DNA of 64,000 nucleotides from Haliotis asinina (GCF_037392515.1 NC_090290.1:16567753-16631752); one strand, 5' to 3'; counted from the stretch's first letter, positions 47,806 through 59,250 are shown. Notes: generated by a model not told the origin, from the sequence alone. Program-made: numbers and translations.

Positions 47806-48479
47806 CTCCGGTATACCTAAATCTTCAACTTGCCTGCATAGACATTTCCTAATTCTAAACTGATGCAAAAATGAACGTAAAGTCTATTTGTGGAAGAGTT
47901 ATGCATGTTTGACTATAAAGCATGTTCACGTCATCAAGTTTTTGGGTTACTATATCTTTTTCTGAATGGTATGTTACGAAGCTCCTCGAAATAGGAAAGC
48001 TAAAAATGTTAAAAGTCCCTATATATCAGAAGGGAACAGTTGACAGCTGATACAATGTGTGTGCAGAGTTGTTTTTCTTTTATCATTATTGCAAATGTCC
48101 CAATTTGGTAATTTATCATGGCTGGTTTTATACCACTCTGTGTTGAGAACTGTACCACAATCAAGAGGAAGCAAGTTGTGATCTGTTGTCAATCTTGAAG
48201 TACTGCTCTACAGTACTGTTTCATCGAATAAAAATACACCATCCTGCGATACTGGTCTGGAACACTTAATCGTTATAAGCATCTGCTTTAAAAACAACAT
48301 GTCGCATTCTTTATTTAAGCCACGTTTATTGAACTAATGAACAACCTGATCACGAGTCTTTGGTCTTTGGTGGGTACGTGGTTCTTTAACAACAACATTA
48401 AAGCACATTCTCCAACAAACTTTCAAATTGGCAACCATCTCAACATGGGCGTCTCAAATCTCCACAGGACAAGTGCAAC
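47806..48479. other. Unannotated DNA
   Basis: Short ORFs only, no recognised repeat. Confidence 0.4.
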
Positions 48480-49420
48480 ATTCAAATTACCCATACATGG
48501 GGACGATAGAAGACCACCTTCATTGTCTTCCAGGAAATCAGTGTGAATGAAATACGTCCAGCAAACAGTGAGCAGATGCTCTACATCACCGGGCTTCCAT
48601 TTCACAGGCTGAAACTGCGTTATTAAAATTTCAAAACAGCTGTCTTAATTTTTCCGTTCAGTTTCTTCAAGTTCAGTTCAAAAGGTTTTACTTAACCACG
48701 CACGGAAAAAATGACCACCTTCATCATGTTTCAGGAAATGTCTGTGATTGAATCATATCACAAAAGCAGGATATGAGCAAATGCCAGTGAACGTTCATTC
48801 CACAAACTGGCAAAGCCTGGCAAAGGTTTCCTACAGGTCTAAATTACGTACTTTCAATTTATCTAAATTCAGTTCAAAACATCAGTGTTGTAACTGGGAC
48901 ACCGTGGTCATTTTACTTTTCACATACTTAATGGTTGCGGATGATGGTGTATCATCCTTATCTTCTGTACTATTACTACACGTTGGTTATGTCAAATCAT
49001 GCCCTACAGCAGAAGTATTAAAGGGCAAGTTCGATTATCTCACAAACATTGCTGCTTGACCTCCACATTCATCCAAATGAATCTGTCGTTTATGAAAGCG
49101 AGACAGTGTCTGAACCTTTAGTGCCACAGAGACATTAAAACACTAACACATCAGAACTCACATGGAAACTAATACAGAAGGCACATGAAATGGCATGGCT
49201 TACATTTTCAAAATACAATGTAGCTGTTTTAAAAGTTTCTTTCAATTTCTTAAAATTCGGTTTAAAACGTGTTACATGTACTAACCAATACAAAGGGGTA
49301 CCTGAAGAACACCTTCATCAGAAAAAGACTATAGACGCATTCTATCTACCAAGCAGGGGCGTTTGTATGATCTGATGCCCAGGGTTACTGAGCTTTCTCC
49401 ACAGGTTATTCACGATTATT
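48480..49420. repeat. Diverged internal repeats, roughly 0.2-0.4-kb unit
   Basis: ACCACCTTCAT, (T/C)CAGGAAAT and GTGTGAAT/GTGATTGAAT recur near 48511-48546 and 48714-48752, and CACCTTCATCAGAAAAAG near 49311. A (A/T)CAATTT-TTAAA(A)TTC stretch with AAAAC-TGTTAC recurs near 48663-48695, 48855-48885 and 49240-49275. Very diverged; no consistent ORF. Confidence 0.45.
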
Positions 49421-49764
49421 CCCTTCACATTTCATTTAAATACAGTTCGTTCAAAACTTCAGTTTCGTTAATCATTTTACTCCTCATACATCTAAGGCTC
49501 TGGATGATGTAGGGTTATACTTTTCTGTGCAATTACTCCATGTGCAATTCATTGTAAATCAAATCATGCCCTATAACAGAAAAACTAAGTAACAGTTAAT
49601 GATAAATGTGATTAATTAACCAGCAAACATTGCTGCTGAGCTGTCACTTTCTTCCATGATGAAATTGTGAGGATTGTTTCACCATGTTGCCGTTTGCCAA
49701 AGAGAGACGACAACAATTTGAGATCTCTAACCATCACTTAGAGGCATTTGGGTACTAGCACAGT

Positions 49765-50008
49765 GACTGAGTGAGTTCAGTTTTAAGCCGCAATCAGTAA
49801 TATTCCAGCTACATGCATATGCCGGCGGTTTGTAAATAATTCCGTTCGAACCCGGAAATCCAGTGATCAACGCATGAACATCGAGTCGATGACATGAGTC
49901 AATCAAATCAGCGCGATCTCTCTAGCTGCTTCTCACGGCAAGCATAATCACCTTTTGTGGCAAGCATGGGTTGCAGAAGACCTATTCTACCTCGGATCTA
50001 CGATTAGG
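49765..50008 (-). mobile_element. SINE family B with target duplication
   Basis: Antisense copy: GACTGAGTGAGTTCAGTTTT, AAGCCGCAATCAGTAATATT, CCAGCTACATGC, GGTTTGTAAATAATTCC, AATCCAGTGATCAACGCATG, TTCTCACGGCAAGCATAATC, GGCAAGCATGGGTTGCAGAA, GACCTATTCTACC. ACTAGCACAGT (49754-49764) and ACTAGTACAGT (50009-50019) flank it, 10 of 11 identical. It is diverged and therefore older than the copy at 38647. Confidence 0.88.
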
Positions 50009-50318
50009 ACTAGTACAGTAGAACACAAGTGACATAGATGACGCTAACGACAATAGTGTATGGAATTCATATCAATGTGCAGAGTAGGTATTGTTCTTAG
50101 TTGAACCTCACAATCTGTCAATCTGTAACTATACTGTCAGTATTCAAATTCTAAAACGATATTCAATCTTAACGTCTCCCTCAGCCCCCATGTTTATTTC
50201 CCGTCATCAAATGCTGTTTGGAAAGCGGACTGAATTATATTCGGTTGGCCGAATGGGCTGATTTTTACCTGATGTCAACTTTTACCTTACACATCTGAAC
50301 ATTCCTAAAGCATCATTG

Positions 50319-50320
<2 letters not shown>

Positions 50321-50354
<34 letters not shown>

Positions 50355-50384
50355 GCACGCACACACACACACACACACACACAC
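50321..50384 (+). repeat. (CA)n microsatellite with CACG interruption
   Basis: ACAC tract with GCACGCACGCAC in the middle. Confidence 0.96.
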
Positions 50385-52174
50385 TTATTCACGTGTACAC
50401 AGCTAACACGCTGCCCTTTATCAAAGAGAGACGAGGGCAGTTAATTTCATCGCCATCAGTTCCGCAGGAAGAAATTTGGATGTTTCTTTGTTCAGCCTGA
50501 TTGGACACGGTTCCAGAATGGGAAACGAATAAAACCCACACAAATGTCATTACATACAAACTGTAGGAATGTGATATGAACAGACATTTAATAAGTCCAC
50601 AGTCGTGCGATATAAATAATTCTGGATATTTCGAAAGCGATTCCATTGATGCCATGACATTATGTAAGATACTGAAACAGGTGAAAACGTATCTGACATT
50701 CACGAAAAGGTTTAACTGAGTAATATCCTGTAGTCAAAAATGCTGCCGCACAAAAAGGAATGTGTAGTGAATATATATCTATATCATTCTGAAAGAATAT
50801 CATCCAAGTTAGATTCATCAATATTTTTTACTTTCAAAAAAAGCAATCTTCCTGAAAACGGTTGCAAGCTAAGGTTTGGATCTGTCGAAATCCAGTCTTT
50901 GTATTCAATGTTTTATAATTTCATTAGCTTGACCTTCATCCTCATCGTTATGTTCATTCTCCGTTTCATTATCATCATCACATTGCAAATATGTTAGTTC
51001 TCTTGACGCAACCCAAGTGCGATGAAATGTTTGAAACAGAAAGAAACAACGACATAATAAAATAAAATTTGACTCATCCCGCTCCCTATCTGTTAAATGC
51101 CTCACAGGTTTGCAGACTAACTATACAACATCAGACACAATTATTACACAAACCGATTTCACACTGAGCCATAAGAGACTAATAACTATAGAAATAAAAG
51201 CTTAGTGTGTTCATTCGCGAATACATGCTATAATCGCCATTTTGTAGTGACTCATAATCACCTTCTCACAATGTACTCGGACCTGAACAATGGATTCTTG
51301 CAAGCAGAGGGTATGGTGGAGAACACAGGTTTTGTCGCTTTTAATCACGTGCTCAAGTCAGATTGTTTTACTTTCGCTTTCAGATAGCATACTGACTGAT
51401 CCGAACGTAATGTGTTCAATATGACTTTCGTGCTTGATTTAACACAGTACTGATTTTTCATCAGAGGATTCGCCGAAGATAGGTTATGATTCATAAATCT
51501 GATATTTCTTCCCGAGTTTATGAGGTCTCGTTTGTCTCAGAAGATAACTGTGTGCAGACGCTAAATATCTCGTGGATAATGGAATTGAGGCGACAAACGG
51601 GTGGCCAGAGTTGCTGGCGAAGTTGATGCGGGTAGTAATACTGAACAGCAAAAGAAAAAAATGAAATCTCATGAAAGATTATAAATTAAAACTTGACAAA
51701 AATCCAGAGTTACGTTTCTTTTGCTATTCAGTATATATAATAAGCCAAAAATTAGTAACAGGAAATTAGAAGATAAGAATAAAGTATTCAAAAAGCAAAC
51801 ACACTAACGGCTTGGTTATTACAGTATATGTTTATGATTGTGTTATATGCATGTTTAGTTTTCAAATTCTAATCATAGCACAAGTGCAAGAACAACCATG
51901 CAATTTTCTAAAGCACGACATGTCTCCCACTGATGATTGTGATAAGACATATCATGGCATGGGACAAAATTGCTCAAAAACATCAAAACATAATTTCCCA
52001 CCAGCTGTCTATGATCTTCCACACAACAGAGTCATTAAACACTCACTTTGTACCATGCCCCACCAAATACATAGTACATTCTTAAGAGATCCTTTAACTA
52101 GAACACGTCTAATGTATTCTTCTTACAAGTACAAAATACACAATATATATTGGTATACACTGCAACGCTAATTA
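50385..52174. other. Unannotated DNA (end of block 3 and beyond)
   Basis: ORFs of 104 codons (50389-50703, minus) and 119 codons (51812-52171, plus) have no recognisable domain. No repeat besides block 3 homology. Confidence 0.4.
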
Positions 52175-52747
52175 TCATGATACATTTCTTTGAGGAACAG
52201 TGGTATCCACTTTATAGGAACAGACATTGTTTAAGAATGAAGATTTTATGGATATCAACTTCTTTATATGAGAACACAACGTTTCGGAGTTAATGCTTAC
52301 TCCTTCATCAGGTGAGGTGGGAGGGCGTTGTAACTGGGTGAACTTGATGATGTGGGTAGTTTGCACTTTCTCATGGAGGTGCTGCTTGGTCCTCTCTGAT
52401 AAGGACTGGGCCTTGTGGTAGAGGTCAGGCTCGAGGGTGTCTTGTACATGGCTTCTGCTAGTTTCAATGTCTTTTTGGAGGTGGGACTTGTGGCGGCGTA
52501 GGTGCTGTATCTGGTGCTTGACTATTCTGGTGCTGGCTTTGTGGAGTATCTTGTTGATGGCGGGTGAGCGAGGGACAGGAGATGAGAGTTGAAATCCTCT
52601 GGGAACGAGGTTGTTGTCTCGGCATCGTAACAGGAAAGTCAGATGATTACTGGTTTTCACAATTTTGCTAATAGGACGGTTGTACCTGTTGATGGATGTA
52701 ACTGCATCATCTCCATGTTGATGTCGTATCAAGTCTTTGAAGCGCAT
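52175..52747 (-). pseudogene. Penelope-like element ORF, N-terminal fragment
   Basis: A 190-codon frame starting MRFKDLIRHQHGDD at 52747. Residues 60-150 are rich in basic and Gln/Lys helix (HQIQHLRRHKSHLQKDIE, HKAQSLSERTKQHLHEK) and are followed by a KFTQLQ string. This resembles the N-terminal region ahead of the reverse transcriptase in Penelope-like (GIY-YIG) retroelements of invertebrates. From about residue 145 the frame runs into the hammerhead-bearing terminal repeat (SPDEGVSINSETLCSH), so everything downstream (RT, GIY-YIG endonuclease) is missing. The Met codon lies inside the inverted repeat arm. The family call rests on recognition of the style of sequence and on the ribozyme context. 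Confidence 0.55.
52281..52311 (-). ncRNA. Hammerhead ribozyme motif of a Penelope-like element
   Basis: On the minus strand: CTGATGA (52305-52311), a stem II of GGAGT pairing with ACTCC around AAGCATTA (52286-52304), then GAAAC (52281-52285). This is the conserved hammerhead core, CUGAUGA-stem II-GAAA. Penelope-like elements are known to carry minimal hammerheads in their terminal repeats. Helices I and III are not obvious by eye, and minimal forms have a very short helix III, so activity is unproven. Confidence 0.6.
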
Positions 52748-52793
52748 TTAGAAGTGAAATGCATAAGAATGAAGATTTTATGTTGAAGGAGTA

Positions 52794-53066
52794 GTGAGTG
52801 AGTGAGTGAGTTTAGTTTTACGTCGCACTTAGCAATATTCCAGCTATATGGCGACGGTCTGTAAATAATCGAATCTGGACCAGACATTCCAGTGATCAAC
52901 AACATGAGCGTCGATCTGCGCAATGGGGAACCGATGACATGTGTCAACCAAGTCAGCTAGTCTGACCACCCGATCCCGTTAGTCGCCTCTTACGACAAGC
53001 ATAGTCACCTTTTATGGCAAGCATGGGTTGCTGAAGGCCTATTCTATCCCGGGACCTTCACGGGTC
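52794..53066 (-). mobile_element. SINE family B, full length, with target duplication
   Basis: Antisense copy starting with (GTGA)n, GAGTTTAGTTTTACGTCGCA, CTTAGCAATATTCCAGCTAT, ending TATCCCGGGACCTTCACGGG-TC. TTGAAGGAGTA is present at 52783-52793 and 53067-53077 (11 of 11). It inserted in the loop of the Penelope-like inverted repeat. High similarity to the copy at 38647 suggests a young insertion. Confidence 0.94.
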
Positions 53067-53070
53067 TTGA

Positions 53071-53094
53071 AGGAGTAAGCATTAACTCCGAAAC
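53071..53094 (+). ncRNA. Second hammerhead copy, core damaged
   Basis: Stem II (GGAGT/ACTCC around AAGCATTA) and GAAAC (53090-53094) are present, but in place of CTGATGA the pre-insertion sequence read ATGTTGA. It is oriented opposite to the copy at 52281-52311. The inverted repeat junction removed or mutated the catalytic strand, so no activity is expected. Confidence 0.55.
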
Positions 53095-53178
53095 GTTGTG
53101 TTCTCATATAAAGAAGATGATATCCATAAAATCTTCATTCTTATGCATTTCACTTCTAAATGCCCTTCAAAGACTTGA

Positions 53179-54758
53179 CAGAAATTGTTGTTGACGTTAG
53201 TGTGATGCGGACCTCTTGTAGATGAAGTCATTTTCTTTCTGTATGTCCTTATTGTAAGTCATGTAGAGAAATTACAACAATGTCATAACATTCCATCACA
53301 TTTGTCTCATTAATGTCAACGACACATTCTGTTCGTGTAAAGAAGTTATCATTTTTTCCCAAAAAACTTGCTTCAAGTTAAGCAATCCTGCATTGTAGAT
53401 CAACATATCTTGCGCACTGTGTGATGACGTTGGTATCTCAATATGGGGCAATGGGCCTTAGATGCAAATAAACTTGTCACTTGTCACTCTTCATCTAATA
53501 TGCAAATTCTGGTATGATATAATGTGCATCATATCAGCAGGTTAATGAGCAAAAGCAAAATGAGGAGCATAAGCAAAATGTTTCGTTTTTTCAAATTTTG
53601 GTTTTTATGGTATTTTACCATTTTGTATTCTTTTGCTTAGTTCCTCTATTTACGATCCGCGCTAGTGAATTATTTCACCGGCTTGAAACGTTCAGGCATA
53701 AATAGCCCGACCTACTAGCAAAAATTGGAAACTATTTCGAACACTGGGTGAAAAAGAGATTCGGTTCACAGTTACTATTACATGTTCCCAGTTCGATTCC
53801 CATGATACTAAGTCGAATGTGACAGTGAGGTTACCACAATAACAAAAACTTCATGAGACTTTTGGCAAGAGGAACTGACACCTGAACAGTAAATCGAATT
53901 ATTTCTTCGATTGGTGACATATCAAACATGTCAGACATCCGACTAATGCATGGATACATGAGTTTCACATATAGTTCAAATATAAGAATCTGTCGCAATT
54001 TGGTTGACCTTTTTCAGGCTGTATGGAAATAATGCCACTGGGACCTCTATCAAATAAAACAACAGATCCGAGATCTGGTACCTCGTGTGATGAAGTCCCG
54101 GATGTCCGCCTCTGAATGCCACACTTGGAAGGAAATGGCCACAGATTAGACCGATTTAAGACTTCCATAAAATGACGCCAGCGAAGACTTAGGTAAGTAC
54201 TTTGATTCGAGATCAAAGGCACCATGAGAATAGATCACATGAAGAAAAAGCGACAAAGACAGGGATCTGTACGCCTGACACGGGTCCCGTTATACAGAAC
54301 ACCTTGCAGCTACGTGTATGGGACATAAAGGAAATTCGCGGTCTCTTCTAATTACGTTCATTTCGTGTGAACCTCCATAGTCATTTACCATCAGGTGACA
54401 TTTCTTTTTACGCATGCGCACACTTTTCAAATCCGCCGATTCTGGGTGAGGAAAGAAAAATGGCATCGGAGAATATGTTTCATATTTTCCATCCTATCCA
54501 CGGACTTGTGAAGATAAAAAAGCAACATCATAGGTGAAAATAAAAAGACCAGCATTAAATGTTCTGAAATTTATAATAGACATCGCTCATACTCACTTGA
54601 AACCATAGCAAATTCTAAAAGTCTTTCAGTTATAACAAACGTTCTGTTCTGAATGACAACTTCATTTTTAATTTTACACCGACTCTAAATTTCATGTTTC
54701 CTAAAATCCGTTAATATATACTTACTTGTTCTTGTACTGTACATGTATTTGTACTTTG
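53179..54758. other. Unannotated DNA
   Basis: No ORF with motifs. TTCCCAGTTCGATTCCCATG near 53788 contains a B-box-like string without a matching A box. Confidence 0.4.
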
Positions 54759-54768
54759 TACTGATGAT

Positions 54769-54973
54769 GCTGCGCATGGTTTATATGATATTGTCTTCTT
54801 TAATTACATTGTTTTATATTCATATCTGTGATAATCCAGTAATTTACTGTCCTTTGATGAAAGATGTTTCCGTTATCAATTTATTGCGTTTAGAATCAAT
54901 GTAAATTAAAATTTTCTCGTCACGATATGGCTGCACTATTGCCGATGTGACGTTATATATTAACGCACTCACT
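54769..54973 (+). mobile_element. 205-bp LINE 3' end with perfect target duplication
   Basis: TACTGATGAT at 54759-54768 and 54974-54983 flanks a segment that follows the last part of the LINE 3' UTR: TCTGTGATAATCCAGTAATT, ACTGTCCTTTGATGAAAGAT, TTTTCTCGTCACGATATGGC, ATTGCCGATGTGACGTTA, TTAACGCACTCACT. It is a severely 5'-truncated insertion, the usual outcome of incomplete LINE reverse transcription. Confidence 0.88.
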
Positions 54974-55147
54974 TACTGATGATACTTTTATCGGAACAGT
55001 CACGGTTGGTTGCTGTGACCTGAAAACAAGACGCTAATTTGTTTAATTGGGCCTTTGCATGTGTATAGCCAATGAATTTACTTTAAATCCTGAACGCGGC
55101 TGAAGTGTGCAACTTCCGTGACATCTGTACCATATTGCAATAAATAG

Positions 55148-55182
55148 ATGAACGAACGAACGAACGAACGAACGAACGAACA
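55148..55182 (+). repeat. (GAAC)n microsatellite
   Basis: Eight or so consecutive GAAC units. Confidence 0.97.
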
Positions 55183-55439
55183 AATGAATAACTTCCATAA
55201 GTAAGGATATAGTTTTAATTGTTATGTCTTTCAGGTGTTTTAAATATGCGTTATCTCTTGATTTACGACGAGATAATGTGCTTGAAAATAAGCTTTTCAT
55301 GAACAAATCGACCTGGGTATTGTTGGAATAAAGATCGGCCACATAGTGACTCTCCATTTCGCTACGTATAATTTAGACTGTACGTGTTCCCCATTTAGTA
55401 ACCAGTAACGAGTTCTGTGAAAGACATTTTACGTGTTTG

Positions 55440-58060
55440 TTTTGCTGGAAGCTGAGGAATGTGTACTTGTCTCTGCGAATGTCCCTTTTAACGATTTGAT
55501 ATTGACTTCTTGCTGCCTGCTACATTAAGCCTCCGTATGGGCTGTCTGTCTTGCAGTCACAAAGACAACATTTTATAGGTAATATAGACCGCATATTCTC
55601 TGCATGTTAATAAGGTCAATGGTCACGTTGCACGTACAGGATGTGTGCGTGAGCGATGGACAAGTTTGTAAAGCACTTTTGAAATACGAAATTACACATT
55701 CAGTCACATGGGTATTTCATAAAGATAACATTATACAAGGGCAAGATAGATCGCAATATTCCCTCCATTGTAATCAGATCAATGGTCACGTTGCACGTAC
55801 AGGGTGTGTGCATGAGCGATGGACAAGTTTTGGAAAGCATTTAATGAAATACGGTTACATACAATCGTATGAGTCCTGTTCAATTCCGCCTTTGTAAAAT
55901 TTCAACTGTTTCCAAGTGGTGCTCCTTCCAGTTTTACTGCTTCTCCATACGAATTTGGTGGAGTTCAGTCACAAAGGTACAAAAGTATAAGTGAACGCAG
56001 CCCCTTTGTACATAACATATTCAGTAAGCACATTTCACAGAGCGATGGACACGTTTTAGGTGCAGTTTGGAGGCTTTGCACGATTGAAATGTACATTTTA
56101 CCTTAGCATTTAGGTATCTTGTGTTGAGTTGTTATCTGTCGAACTTACGCCTGGTCCTTTCGTTTGTTGTAGTCTGCATTTCCTGTGGCAGCGTTCGTAG
56201 TAATCGCCGGTTGTTAATGTATCGGGCCGGCAGCTACAAAATATTTGCAGACCCTTGTGGCCTTCAGTAAGATCATCTGTCTTTTTCTGTTCATCTGGCA
56301 CCTTTCCCACAATGCTTTTCTTTATTAATATTCAGGCATCACCCACAACTTACAGTTTCACTTTCTTCACTTTTCATTTTGCTGGTATTTCAGTGCTTCG
56401 CGCGTTGGAATGTCGTAACCAGTCTTTAAGTACTAAAAACTTATCTATAGAGCGTAAGGCCTTCAGCCCCTGATGACCAACTGGCAAATTAAAGTATTGC
56501 AAACACTGCCTATGATTGTGGGTTCGAATCCTAAATTCTTCCTTGCTCCTTGGCTAGGTAGGATCGCACCCGCTTGAGGGTTTACCCAAAGAGGTAGACG
56601 TGTGAGACCTGCATCAGTACGGATCTATCCTCAACATTAGGCAGACACTAAGAGGTGTGACTGAAAGGATTCAAACCAAACTCACTCACTCGCTGAAGTA
56701 AATCATATTCAAACCATTAGCTTCTCACTCAACCGTATCCAACTCTATTACAAGACCTAATACCTATACCAACATACGCTCTGTCATTATAACGCATTAC
56801 CGCCTTCTCTTATCACGTCAAACATGTGTTAATCATGGTCTAATGTAACAATGTTCAGTTGAATAAATCCAAATGCTTTTCGGCCTAAAATATTAACGGG
56901 GGGTAAGCGAATGTCACCGTGAACAAGCAAACCCTCGTTCCACTCTGTTGTAACTGACAGGAGTAATGAACCAGGAAATGTACTTACTCGGGTAAGTAGG
57001 CAGAAAACATAGAATTGTGTGGGGGCTTAAAGACCTTGTAATTTCTTAATCTCTTAATGGATGGAAATGTGTAAATATTTGCATTGCAGATTTTGTATTA
57101 GTGTTGTGGGGTTTGGAATACCTCAGGGGAAACAGATTGTATTTGCACGAAGTGATTTTTAGATTATTATTACGTTTTTTACGAGTGATGCGTGATGTTG
57201 GTCATGTGCTAGCTTGTTTAATGATGTAACGTTCGTCACGAGGTTTCACTTTAAAAATCATGGTGAATGTCAACAATATGTGTCACTTTTAGAAACAAAC
57301 TGAAATCATGTTTAGTACATGTAGCATTGTACCTAATCAAATGGATGCAGTGCTCTTCGTATGTATCGGGATTCCATTCCACTGGAATGTGAAACAGATT
57401 CCTGTCTGCTGAAGTTAACCATGCCATATAACTGTCCCTAAAATTGACTGCAAACATACATCCTTGGGCAAATTAGAATCTGAGGAATCTTTAGTTGTAA
57501 CTGTGTCTCTGCAAATGTCCCTTTTAACGATTTGATATTGACGTCTTGCTACACAGAGCTACTGACAACCCCATAGCGTTTCCCAAGTATATTTCCAACG
57601 CAAATCTGCATGGTATTTCCCATGTTTCATTTCAGTTCGGTTCCACATCTTTCCAAGCGGCTGATGGCAGTGTTCGGTTCCCCATCTTTCAAAGCGGCTG
57701 ATGGCAGTGTTTCTCCTTTCTTCGCTGCGTTGCTCGGTTGCTGTCTTTCAATCACAAAGATAACATGATATAAAGGTGAAAGAGACCACAAACACCCTCC
57801 ATTGTATTAAGCTCACTAGTCTCGTAGTGACTGTAGTTGCACGTACAGGTTTCGCACGAACGCTGGACAAGGTTTGGAAACTGGATTTGGGAGGTACGGT
57901 TACATATGTGACTTGTTCACTTTCGCCTCCGTAAAAATTCAACCGTTTCCATGTGGTGTACCTGATTTATTGCGTCTCCCTGTGGGTTTTTCAGTTAATC
58001 ATGCCATATAACTATGTCCCTTAAATTGGTTGGAAAACATGCGTCGTTGTGCATTTAAAG
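55440..58060. repeat. Cluster of local duplications
   Basis: CCCTTTTAACGATTTGATAT occurs near 55483 and 57518. A unit with CACAAAGA-AACAT, CCTCCATTGTA, GTTGCACGTACAGG and TGGACAAG-TTTG occurs at 55558-55680, 55750-55835 (about 165-bp tandem copy) and 57755-57870. CATGCCATATAACT occurs near 57420 and 58001. The pieces form a repeated segment of about 0.5 kb, copied about 2 kb apart. No long ORF. Confidence 0.7.
56455..56697 (+). mobile_element. tRNA-derived SINE, third family (C)
   Basis: Plausible A box (TGACCAACTGG) and a textbook B box (GGTTCGAATCC) about 45 bases later, then a body different from families A and B (GATCGCACCCGCTTGAGGGT, ACCTGCATCAGTACGGATC), ending CAAACCAAACTCACTCACTC. 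Only the ACTC end is shared with the other families. The target duplication is not clear. Confidence 0.65.
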
Positions 58061-58164
58061 AGGTGTCGTAAACATTCGCATCGACTTCAGTTTACACCTG
58101 ATCACACATCTGATGGGATTTCTAACAGGAAACTTACTATTTCACCCAAACATGTTGATTGGCT

Positions 58165-58372
58165 TGTTGTTTACCGCTGCACTCAGCTTTATGGCGGCGG
58201 CCTGTAAATAATCGCGTCTGGAACCGACATTTCAGTGATCAATATGATGAGCATCGATCGGGTCATTTGGAATACGATGTGTCAACCAGGTAAGTCAACC
58301 TGATCACCCAGTCGCCTCTTACGACAAGCATGGGTTGCTGAAGACAATTCTTATTCTGATCTTCACGGATTA
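58165..58372 (-). mobile_element. SINE family B, diverged
   Basis: Antisense: ACCGCTGCACTCAGCTTTAT, GGCGGCGGCCTGTAAATAAT, AGTGATCAATATGATGAGCA, CAGTCGCCTCTTACGACAAG, CATGGGTTGCTGAAGACAAT, GATCTTCACGG. The GTGA tail is lost. Confidence 0.82.
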
Positions 58373-59250
58373 ATTCCTAAGACTATTGCCTTCAGCATTA
58401 TAGCGATGGTCGGATAGGTTGCATTCCTTGAACTAATACCGGGAATTTAATCGTAGTGTTGTATTTTGTCCACTCAACCCATGTACAGTTGTTCATATGC
58501 CAGTGTGATATAGCTGGGATAATGATATTATAAGACACTAAACTCACCAAACATCAGCAACGGTCGTATATCCATTGCACATCTATCACAGTATTGGGGC
58601 AACGATCGAGATACAATTCAACGCCTTGGTGCCAAAGGTCAGTAGAGATCACTGTCAGTTTGTGAGCTATGGTCAGATTATGCAAGGATTCAAGCCCGCT
58701 ACGTCTCCCATGATTGACCTATCTAATCTATGTGTCTATGTGCACTAAACCAGTCCGGCTTTTCATTTAGAAATCAATATGCGACATCTATTCACAGAAC
58801 AGAAGGCTGACAGGGTGCCGATGCAACATTCAAAGCCTATGTAAAAGGTTTAAATGGTTGGTCCCATGAAATAAATGATTTATGTTTTATCTAAGTTTCG
58901 GACCCAGTCGTGCCTGCTATTAACAAAGGATATGGAAGCGATTGATCATTCGCATCTGTAACTTTTGCTGATGGTATTCTGTGACTGCATGGGGATGAGC
59001 AAGGATGTAACTTTCAGCGACTTGAACTAATTTTGCTATATTTACCATCACGATTACTCATTTCTCAAACGCGGATATCGATGAGTTTGTCATCATTGAT
59101 GTCTATGATAAATCATTTCGCAGCGGTATCTCTTATTTAATTTATGAGAACTCATTCCTGAATTTTCAGCTATAGGTCCATTTGTATTTATTATGGTAAC
59201 AACATTCAACACTTTCAAATGGGAGATAACTTTTGCATTTATAATTTCAA
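58373..59250. other. Unannotated DNA
   Basis: No gene or repeat recognised. Confidence 0.4.

Larger units (their letters stand above)
48960..51480. repeat. Segmental duplication block 3
   Basis: Collinear with 28.9-31.05 kb at an offset of about 20.5 kb: AATCAAATCATGCCCTA (49557 versus 29036), CACCATGTTGCCGTTTG (49680 versus 29156), AATGCTGTTTGGAAAG (50209 versus 29513), ATTTAACACAGTACTGATTT-type sequence (51438 versus 31008). The block carries its own SINE and CA repeat. Confidence 0.5.
52729..53178. repeat. 54-bp inverted repeat, 53 of 54 identical
   Basis: The left arm 52729-52782 (TCAAGTCTTTGAAGCGCATT ... GATTTTATG) and right arm 53125-53178 are reverse complements with a single mismatch. 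They are separated, before a SINE insertion, by about 58 bases holding the second, damaged hammerhead copy. Both arms include the start of the Penelope-like ORF, so two 5' ends face each other. Confidence 0.93.

Noticed and set aside
51812..52171. 119-codon plus-strand ORF
   Set aside because: No recognisable domain and no repeat-family counterpart; consistent with chance in A+T-rich DNA.
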